NCBI GenBank assembly: GCA_030263635.1
Contig: SZPI01000091.1
Coordinates: 1 to 12,551 of the forward strand
Direction of reading: 5' to 3'
Origin: Flexicrinis sp001567485
Lineage (GTDB): Bacteria > Chloroflexota > Anaerolineae > Aggregatilineales > Phototrophicaceae
DNA: 12,551 nucleotides
Numbering within the stretch: position 1 is the first letter of the stretch; every line of letters begins with the position of its first letter. Positions 9,601-12,551 of the stretch are shown piece after piece. Under the pieces are notes generated by a model that saw only the letters and a list, made by a program, of their open reading frames with translations, did no database searches and was not told the origin of the DNA. The position numbers and the translations under genes are program-made.

Positions 9601-10219
9601 GACCGCGACTCATTTCGAAGGCGCGGGCCATCGCATCGACTTCAGCACGCTCGACCCGAACAGTGGGCGCGGCGACGGCATCCCGGCCGTTTCACTGGCC
9701 GCCAAGACTCATCAGCGCGGACGCCTGCACCTCAACGCCGGCGGTGACTGGGGGACGATCACGCGCGCCGACGCCGCGACCACCGAACACACCGAAAGCA
9801 CGGTCGAGTTCACCGGCACGATGGCGCAGGGCATCCGCATGGACTTGACCTTCTATCTCAGCTTCCTCAAGCCTCGCTTGGAACGGGCGGGCATGCGGCG
9901 CGGGATCACCGACCGCGAGGACATCCTGCGCGAGGCCACCAACCATGCCAGCAACCCGGCTTATCTAACCGCGACCTATGAGGCCATCCGCGACACCTAT
10001 CGCTGGATGTACAACGGCATGCTGTCCTCGCTGCGGTTGGCGTTGAACAACGAGGCGCTGGAAGTGCTCGAATACCAGAAATCGGCACGCAGGACGCTGA
10101 ACCTCGGCGAGGATGCCGCGCTGCCGGCCAACTACACCCCGCATACGACCCACACGGCGGCCGTCGTATCCGCGGTCGAGGCGAAGAACACGCAGATCAT
10201 GTCGCAGTGGCGGCGCTAA
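3659..10219 (+). CDS. Giant eCIS effector: two DUF4157 domains and a C-terminal SHH-type nuclease-like region
   Basis: This is a 2186-residue, uninterrupted reading frame. In order: a basic, low-complexity N-terminus (1-68); DUF4157 copy 1 (about 69-144, HEVAH at 134-138); a long helical region (about 150-454); a Pro/Thr/Ala linker (455-492); a second long helical region to about 1240 with a hydrophobic stretch at 1166-1200; an arginine-rich segment (about 1248-1319); helices; an acidic linker (about 1495-1515); DUF4157 copy 2 (about 1527-1600, HELAH at 1591-1595, possible third zinc ligand E1630); and a C-terminal ~540 residues with QSHHVPQF at 1938-1945 and KTHQRGRLH at 2016-2024. DUF4157 is a putative zinc-peptidase domain strongly associated with eCIS cargo, so this is most likely a toxin or effector loaded into the particle. 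The GTG start is supported by the 4-base overlap with the previous stop, a GGGG at 3648-3651, and the lack of an in-frame ATG before copy 1. A structural or tape-measure role is a less likely alternative. Confidence 0.85.
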   Translation: MKQTHAVKQRTAHAPPQKRRTAQTASTHERQARAVSARLLHGETDVSRLLTRAPAARRADVRHSRPVPLPQDARAWLERGFNADLSAVRVHTDAAAADLAAHAGAHAATVGRHIYFAEGRYQPGTVEGRTLLAHEVAHVLQQTARLVDSRLAATDVFGSGEAQYDKPWPETHARYTTEAAGQPSAETSVAAMIREIERLVGRDAVLSHALGVGVETAGVNNMTAFEQRVTAGDFNAYEPLARSLLFDVLKLLGRFDGAAYLLTQDPTLTTASPDVAFWEYVRDTEALGYDWFYGIFTRIPEINRLFPDRYLEAIWRHLMNPARGPIASSDVRTLTSDYLTTYRTAAAAGEFVQNERVLGAYSYLATLNDDLQAILGVVNGRTTGLPVAMGRTAAANEWRRIATTTFANHARRVFRDLGPLIVPIAERAAEYWNRVAVLYQDTLGDAEVQFFGSRAAPHSRPPTPDPSAAPPTAPDTLAATTATTTVPATPQASAEALRDSAFSDFVRTTAERLTPVLRVDGDAIPDPAAYQASLTRLREALTANRSALGERMFTVLRRRDMADTGRFDTALWLGVAQAYIDGLLGAIGHYDSQRDTDYVTNFGRDDLRMYNRYEIAWHANVLARIANNADLRAVSDAVRQGADLNRSYLLLTGEWREDTSPPRGGQYLGMDLSAGAVVRGSGLTANQLDRLFYLTNQQALNAILFQLLRQPEDFSASSYGTIQRALRQTREQAPMPKRWTMHPYLIVWNDADRDIPERASMGAIMRDHPRFDELLDMEDHRRAQYVTPLERTTKLYVWFLPEFERITRYLLSVPGLGDQIRTELGTTPTPETLLALLDRLWQRSAAEGHSQRDLDAFTGAQTDITGAIGRDITSAEQLRDLLFRYATTRDRRVTAALVRPLLDAYASDSSVTNYVVPNRVIEYLDRFHQDIRPDNLTERRLQMHALILSIAPNLRAAFVRQGRIEAVLGIEILERRYDIITGLYGYVKRALEFTGAADAAEQLRPVLHNTEDSTALVGNANREHLRVLIDRWDRVIGEVQRQTGFSTTPNRTGIMRVGSPRELGLNSPFMLDGEQVQITAIHTDFRFHPSYGHSGDDFYHPSILTHLDGSRLDADQPLLTYEYLQRDGSVTLTASTDEQELAAFSHVVTMELIVRGLEQLQEYIRIYVGVGVDAASLFIPGAPAVITIAQLVQFLIMELPHIQEEILDDPLALVRELETFISPALRDQVIENIWMWVLLRGDLPFAERLQARTSRAARSPRPTPRPATGIRGRFQRIAAFARTVIERILNAFLNLRQRVRIGFTHARRVALRYPLLRRLLSALPVFIEAAEFVAGPGSEAFNEMVSDLTVDGGFPSISTAFREALDQIFEGLNGLEVPFNILPMDIVVDVILERFLATIRGPRGFVLRRFLELTQLRPILSAHIAQTLRDEGLDPNVLWRETIRGDVQRVLEQSRTELIGGINNLLRSVLGSGLQISTGGLQPITVTEDTSMPDMAALRRDQREDADEDKAEHIAKPQIQPAEGRPLPDAERERYEALFGHDFSHVRVHSGREAARLTRFYNAHALTSGSHIFLSPELPPDSARADPVLRHELAHVLQQTGPRPATLPDHDPKPTLGMPGRGLSMDARREAAANRMVLHAARRGSEAVEVEEEGGVGLLPAVTRDTAKAVTGEIGRNDIMDSLIRQVHSLDTIPQGGGRGFTAAVRAAERLWGTIRGFLIRRTPIGAGGGHRNADPFETSDALNAIAQFFGGNRAVEENMRALTYLSRRVKTDGTVELNRRTFLHYVKEYLHARTGVDVDIDQPALTVADDAPWTPQYATVRTINLGRVRGNANLYTKMQQNTDTYLGANKFSPDDWKIIGDELEGEDLPSAVWDSTEYRLSQTLIDYMREHIRTRGTADVEPWTDYVNHANIGAAMGGLRVATHGQLTGSGARPGRQSHHVPQFLLVEYFEAASNQPTSRVSKRVDGSTTFPPGFNGTGSTATHFEGAGHRIDFSTLDPNSGRGDGIPAVSLAAKTHQRGRLHLNAGGDWGTITRADAATTEHTESTVEFTGTMAQGIRMDLTFYLSFLKPRLERAGMRRGITDREDILREATNHASNPAYLTATYEAIRDTYRWMYNGMLSSLRLALNNEALEVLEYQKSARRTLNLGEDAALPANYTPHTTHTAAVVSAVEAKNTQIMSQWRR
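3863..4090 (+). other. DUF4157 domain, copy 1
   Basis: Residues 69-144 of the giant protein follow the DUF4157 pattern: LPxxARxWLERGFNADLSAVRVH, then GRHIYF, then LLAHEVAHVLQQT with the zinc-binding HEVAH at 134-138. By eye it is about 40% identical to copy 2. No clear downstream ExEAD-like motif that could supply a third zinc ligand is visible; GEAQYD about 25 residues on is the nearest candidate. It may be catalytically weakened or serve mainly as a loading or recognition module. Confidence 0.9.
5021..5134 (+). other. Pro/Thr/Ala-rich flexible linker within the giant effector
   Basis: Residues 455-492 consist almost entirely of Pro, Thr, Ala, Ser and Asp, with runs such as PPTPDPSAAPPTAPD and TTATTT. 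They separate two long helical regions and lack hydrophobic core residues. This looks like a disordered hinge between folded units. Confidence 0.75.
7154..7258 (+). other. Hydrophobic segment in the giant effector (possible membrane-active region)
   Basis: Residues 1166-1200 are nearly free of charge: IYVGVGVDAASLFIPGAP followed by AVITIAQLVQFLIMELP. A central PGAP turn splits it into two hydrophobic halves, a pattern compatible with a helical hairpin. It could insert into a target membrane or simply form a buried core; sequence alone does not decide. Confidence 0.45.
8119..8134 (+). promoter_or_regulatory. Possible internal ribosome binding site and ATG inside the effector gene
   Basis: GGAAG at 8119-8123 lies 8 bases before an in-frame ATG at 8132 (Met 1492). 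Initiation here would yield a separate 695-residue protein holding only DUF4157 copy 2 and the nuclease-like region. Such a match can arise by chance in a 6.5-kb gene, so this is a candidate only. Confidence 0.25.
8237..8458 (+). other. DUF4157 domain, copy 2
   Basis: Residues 1527-1600 match DUF4157 closely: LPDAERERYEALFGHDFSHVRVHS, GSHIFLSP, and VLRHELAHVLQQT with HELAH at 1591-1595. REAAANRM follows, where E1630 is placed 39 residues after the first His and could be the third zinc ligand. Copy 2 thus looks like the more complete metallopeptidase. An acidic, disordered linker (REDADEDKAE) precedes it, as is usual at the N-terminus of stand-alone DUF4157 proteins. Confidence 0.9.
9464..9730 (+). 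other. SHH-type HNH/Endo VII-like nuclease toxin core (putative)
   Basis: Within the C-terminal region, QSHHVPQF (1938-1945) resembles the SHH signature of polymorphic-toxin nucleases of the HNH/Endonuclease VII fold. A second histidine cluster, KTHQRGRLH (H2018, H2024), follows at a spacing suitable for metal and phosphate binding, after the hydrophobic strand IPAVSLAA. The position after a DUF4157 domain near the C-terminus is where eCIS cargo usually carries its toxin. The family assignment rests on these motifs alone. Another HNH-like family or a non-nuclease domain remains possible. Confidence 0.5.
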
Positions 10220-10226
10220 CGAGACG

Positions 10227-10232
10227 AAGGAG
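10227..10232 (+). promoter_or_regulatory. Ribosome binding site of the Cis7-like gene
   Basis: AAGGAG, a near-consensus Shine-Dalgarno sequence, lies 5 bases before the ATG at 10238 in the 18-base gap after the effector stop. It is the best site in the window, which would give this structural gene independent initiation downstream of the giant gene. Confidence 0.7.
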
Positions 10233-10237
10233 CGACG

Positions 10238-11050
10238 ATGGCTAACGGATTTTCACGCAGTCCGGTTCTGCTCAAAGGGGCACTCATCCGCTTTGACGCG
10301 CCGCTGCTTATCCCCATCCCGAACATCATCATCTTCCAGTACAACCCGGAGTCCCTCTCGCGCACGCTGACGATTTACGACCCGTCCAGTGCCAGCGGTG
10401 GATCGTCCGGATCCGGCGAGACAACGGCCACCACCGAAGCCAGCAGCGCCAGCGGACGCGCACAGCCCACCGACCCGCAGGAGTCGTTCACGCTGCGCCT
10501 GATTCTCGACGCGTCGGACGCGCTCGAGTCACCGGCAGCGCACCCGGTCGCGTTCGTCAGCGGCGTGGCCGACCGGATCGCCGCGCTCGAAATGCTGCTC
10601 TACCCGATCACCGAGGGCGTGCAGCTGCTCGGGTCGATCGGCGGGGCGTTGAGCGGCGCGGCCAGTGGGGCCGCCGCCTCGCTCACCGGCGGCGCAGCCA
10701 GCCCGTCCGGCAGCGAAATTCCGCCGCGCACGGTGCCGGTCACGTTGTTCGTGTGGGGGCCGGGGCGCATCGTGCCGGTGCGTGTGACCAGCTTCTCGGT
10801 CGATGAGCAGTCGTTCTCGCCTATGCTGTATCCGGTGCGCGCCTCCGTCTCGGTCGGTCTGACGATCCTGCATCCCAGCGTGTTTCAACGCACCACCGGC
10901 GCCGGTGACGCCACGACCAACATCCCGCTCAAGCCGGAGGAGGAATTGGCGGTCGCCGCCTACAAGTTCACCATGGTGCAGAAGCAGGTGCTGGCGACCG
11001 CCAACCTGCTCAACTCGGTCGAATCGATCATCAACATGCTGCCGATCTAA
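10238..11050 (+). CDS. cis7: Cis7-like tube/baseplate protein (CIS tube protein family)
   Basis: This is a 270-residue protein. The N-terminal part holds the family signature IIIFQYNPESLSRTL (FQYNPESL at 33-40), followed by DPQESFTLRLILDASD (79-94). The C-terminal half contains VPVTLFVWGPGRIVPVRV and a strand-rich region ending in VSVGLTILHPS. This fits the contractile injection system tube protein family, which includes the N-terminal part of Pvc7/Afp7 that links inner tube and hub at the baseplate. Two low-complexity insertions, a Ser/Gly/Thr-rich loop (49-76) and a small-residue Gly/Ala/Ser run (132-159), are probably surface loops. Unlike Afp7-type proteins it has no LysM domain at its end; that domain is encoded separately at 11172-11450. 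There is no signal peptide. Confidence 0.85.
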   Translation: MANGFSRSPVLLKGALIRFDAPLLIPIPNIIIFQYNPESLSRTLTIYDPSSASGGSSGSGETTATTEASSASGRAQPTDPQESFTLRLILDASDALESPAAHPVAFVSGVADRIAALEMLLYPITEGVQLLGSIGGALSGAASGAAASLTGGAASPSGSEIPPRTVPVTLFVWGPGRIVPVRVTSFSVDEQSFSPMLYPVRASVSVGLTILHPSVFQRTTGAGDATTNIPLKPEEELAVAAYKFTMVQKQVLATANLLNSVESIINMLPI

Positions 11051-11064
11051 GCGCGAAGTTGAAA

Positions 11065-11078
11065 GTGATGAGTGATGA
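11065..11078 (+). repeat. Two-copy heptamer tandem repeat GTGATGA
   Basis: GTGATGA occurs twice in tandem in the gap after the Cis7-like gene, preceded by GTTGAAA. It is short and lower in GC than the surroundings. It may be a remnant of an intergenic heptamer repeat; with two units the significance is low. Confidence 0.4.
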
Positions 11079-11175
11079 GAAAACGCCGCGCCGTATAGCT
11101 CGGCTAACGCTGCAAGATGGGAGACCTGATCTCTCGACTTACGAACACCGGCTTAGCGAAAGGGTTGCACGATGA
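11068..11175 (+). CDS. Possible 35-residue small ORF between Cis7-like and LysM genes
   Basis: An ATG at 11068 opens a 35-codon frame that ends in a TGA at 11173-11175, overlapping the LysM start by four bases (ATGA). The peptide begins MSDEKTPRRIARLTLQDG and ends in HRLSERVAR; it is strongly charged and hydrophilic. Without it this would be the longest gap of the window (121 bases). Against it: third-position GC is only about 44%, far below the neighbours; the upstream GAAAG is a poor ribosome binding site; and any gene starting ATGA gives such an overlap. It could be a small particle component, a coupling leader, or a chance frame. I do not recognise it. Confidence 0.35.
   Translation: MSDEKTPRRIARLTLQDGRPDLSTYEHRLSERVAR
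11158..11164 (+). promoter_or_regulatory. Ribosome binding site of the LysM gene
   Basis: GAAAGGG lies 7 bases before the ATG at 11172, a good spacing, and supports that start. Confidence 0.55.
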
Positions 11176-11450
11176 ACTTTGGAACGAAGAGCCGCTATGC
11201 CAAAGCTGAGACGCTGATCGTGACGGACGCGCGCGGACGCTCGGTGGCGGCGGTGATACCGCCCGACCCGCCCGATCAACCCCTGCTCGGCTATCACATG
11301 CTGCGGCAGGGCGAGCGCATCGAACACTTGGCGGCGCGCTATATCGGCGATCCAGACGGCTTCTGGCGCATCTGCTTGCTCAACAACGCGATGTTCGCCG
11401 ACCAGTTGACCGAAGCGGCCGAGGTCGCTATTCCGGGCAAGGGTGGGTGA
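11172..11450 (+). CDS. Stand-alone LysM-domain baseplate protein of an eCIS
   Basis: This is a 92-residue protein. Residues 1-35 form a polar, Pro-rich lead ending in PPDPPDQP. Residues 41-87 fit a LysM fold: YHMLRQGERIEHLAARYIGDP, then FWRICLLNN, then an IPG close. In phage T4 gp53 and in Afp7/Pvc7-type proteins a LysM module sits in the baseplate, where it helps build the wedge/hub ring rather than binding peptidoglycan freely. Here it has its own gene directly between the Cis7-like and hub genes. There is no signal peptide, which argues against a secreted cell-wall protein. The stop at 11448-11450 lies just before the hub gene start, so the genes are probably co-translated. Confidence 0.85.
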   Translation: MNFGTKSRYAKAETLIVTDARGRSVAAVIPPDPPDQPLLGYHMLRQGERIEHLAARYIGDPDGFWRICLLNNAMFADQLTEAAEVAIPGKGG

Positions 11451-11454
11451 TCGT

Positions 11455-12516
11455 ATGGCCTTCGGTGTCGCAATCGTCGCGGACGGCGCGCGGGCGGACG
11501 ACCTGATGGATCTCGCGTTGGTCGAGGTGCACGAGCAGGTCGGACAGCCGACGACGTACTACCTGCGCTATGCGGTGCACAACGTCGATGGCGATCTCGT
11601 GCCGCTGAAGGAGCCGCGCCTCGGCCCCGGCGCGGATTTGGCCGTGTTCCAGCGCGCGCCCGGCTTCTACGAGTGCCTTGTCCGGGGGCCGGTGTTCAGC
11701 CACCAGATCCACCTCACGCACGGCGTCGAAGGCTCGACCTTGGAGGTCGTCGGCGCGGACAGCTCGATCAAGATGGATCGCGAGGTCAAGCTCACGCAGT
11801 GGGCCGACAACACCGCCGACTCCGACGCGGTTAGCATGATCGCCGCCAATTACGGCCTCGCCCCGTTCGTTGAGTCGACCAACACGCGCCACATGGAGTC
11901 GCGCCGCACGCTCATTCAGCACGACACCGACCTCAACTTCGTGCGCATGTTGGCCCGCCGCAACGGCTATCACTTCTGGGTGCGCTGCGACGATCTGCTA
12001 ATCGATTCAGCTTACTTCAAGCCGCCGGTGCTGGACGATCCGAACGCGCCTCTGCTGCGCATCAACATCGATGAGCCGAATATGGACTCGTTCGACATTA
12101 CGTGGGATGTCGAACGCCCGACCAGTGTGGTGGCGTCGTCATGGGATGGGGCGGCCAAGCAGGTCATCGACGGGTCGGGCGTGCCACCGCCGAGCACGTT
12201 CAGCGGTGACGTGCCGCTGACCTCGATCGCCAGCGAGACACGTTCGACCAGCGTCTTAGCGGCGGTGTCCGACGCCGGCGATCTGATGGGGCGCGCCAGC
12301 GGCGTACTGATGGAGTCGAGCTGGTTCGTGCAGGCGTCATGCAAGGTGAGCGCGCAGCGGTTGGGCCGGATCATCCGCACACACAGCGTGGTCAATGTGG
12401 ACAGCGTCGGCACGCGCTACAGCGGATCGTATTACGTGGCCGGCGTGCGGCACGTCATCCACGAGAGCGACCACGAGATGTACCTGACGTTGGTGCGGAA
12501 TGGGTGGAAGTCGTGA
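11455..12516 (+). CDS. cis8: Pvc8/gpD-like hub protein (VgrG/gp27-type, phage late control D family)
   Basis: This is a predicted 353-residue protein. The N-terminal part (LMDLALVEVHEQVGQPTTYYLRYAV) and the central motif DTDLNFVRMLARRNGYHFWV (around 153-172) are typical of the phage late control D/gp27-like hub fold. A further beta-rich domain closes with YYVAGVRHVIH and MYLTLVRNGW. It forms the trimeric hub to which tube and spike attach. At this length it lacks the gp5-like OB-fold and beta-helix spike of a full VgrG, so the spike is probably encoded by the next gene, beyond the window. The start at 11455 (ATG) is preferred, with AAGGGTGGG at 11439-11447 as ribosome binding site 7 bases upstream; a GTG at 11443 would add four residues. 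Confidence 0.85.
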   Translation: MAFGVAIVADGARADDLMDLALVEVHEQVGQPTTYYLRYAVHNVDGDLVPLKEPRLGPGADLAVFQRAPGFYECLVRGPVFSHQIHLTHGVEGSTLEVVGADSSIKMDREVKLTQWADNTADSDAVSMIAANYGLAPFVESTNTRHMESRRTLIQHDTDLNFVRMLARRNGYHFWVRCDDLLIDSAYFKPPVLDDPNAPLLRINIDEPNMDSFDITWDVERPTSVVASSWDGAAKQVIDGSGVPPPSTFSGDVPLTSIASETRSTSVLAAVSDAGDLMGRASGVLMESSWFVQASCKVSAQRLGRIIRTHSVVNVDSVGTRYSGSYYVAGVRHVIHESDHEMYLTLVRNGWKS

Positions 12517-12524
12517 TGATGATG

Positions 12525-12551
12525 ACCCTCACCCCCCACCCCTCAGCCCTC
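12525..12551. repeat. C-rich low-complexity tract entering an intergenic repeat (partial)
   Basis: The final 27 bases contain almost only C, T and A on this strand, with near-repeats of the form CCCTCACCCC, CACCCCTCA and CCCTC. Similar C-rich tracts are familiar as intergenic repeats in many Chloroflexota genomes. A frame starting at ATG 12516 runs open to the edge (MMMTLTPHPSAL), but its composition looks like the repeat and not like a protein. The tract continues outside the window, so its nature cannot be settled. Confidence 0.4.

Noticed and set aside
3659..10219. Tape-measure protein as the identity of the giant gene
   Set aside because: Its length and partly helical character would allow it, but two DUF4157 domains and a nuclease-like tail are features of cargo, and long uninterrupted coiled coil is not seen.
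11109..11140. Hairpin (GAGA/TCTC around 11121-11133, TAGC/GCTA around 11096-11106) as a terminator or tRNA-like structure
   Set aside because: The stems are only four base pairs, there is no following T tract, and no tRNA arms can be built. No transcription terminator or RNA gene is supported.
1..12551. CRISPR array, insertion sequence or attachment site
   Set aside because: No regularly spaced repeats, transposase frame or terminal inverted repeats were seen; the window is a continuous structural operon.

Overview
This window lies inside an extracellular-type contractile injection system (eCIS: a phage-tail-like, PVC/Afp-related particle) locus. All genes supported here read on the + strand and are tightly packed, with 4-base stop/start overlaps or short gaps. 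The DNA is strongly GC-rich with GC-rich third codon positions. The window has no taxonomic marker. The gene families, the split baseplate genes and a C-rich CCCTCACCCCC-type tract at the right edge would fit Chloroflexota (Anaerolineae-like), but that is a weak inference and other high-GC phyla remain possible.

Layout, left to right: (1) the last 20 codons of an unidentified upstream gene (2-64); (2) a Pvc16/Cis16-like protein with a DUF4255-type N-terminus and Ig-like C-terminal domains (78-1352); (3) a Pvc15/Cis15-like AAA+ ATPase with one degenerate and one intact nucleotide-binding domain (1349-3418); (4) a 77-residue protein of unknown function (3429-3662), coupled by a 4-base overlap to (5) a 2186-residue giant protein (3659-10219) carrying two DUF4157 domains with HExxH motifs, long helical regions, a hydrophobic patch, an arginine-rich patch and a C-terminal segment resembling SHH-type HNH/Endo VII nuclease toxins; (6) a Cis7-like tube/baseplate protein (10238-11050); (7) a possible 35-residue ORF (11068-11175); (8) a stand-alone LysM protein (11172-11450); (9) a gpD/Pvc8/VgrG-like hub protein (11455-12516); and (10) a low-complexity C-rich tract entering from the right edge.

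The structural genes encode the tail terminator (16), the ATPase (15) and the hub/baseplate (7, LysM, 8). Sheath, inner tube, spike tip, gp25-like and remaining baseplate genes are not in the window and would be expected on either side. The giant protein is best read as a cargo/effector built into the structural operon.

The most unusual content is the giant effector: two DUF4157 modules about 1450 residues apart in one chain, a nuclease-like tail after the second, and a possible internal translation start just before the second module. The other points of interest are the tiny coupled protein ahead of it and the split Cis7/LysM arrangement. Gene identities come from reading motifs by eye; no database search was possible.
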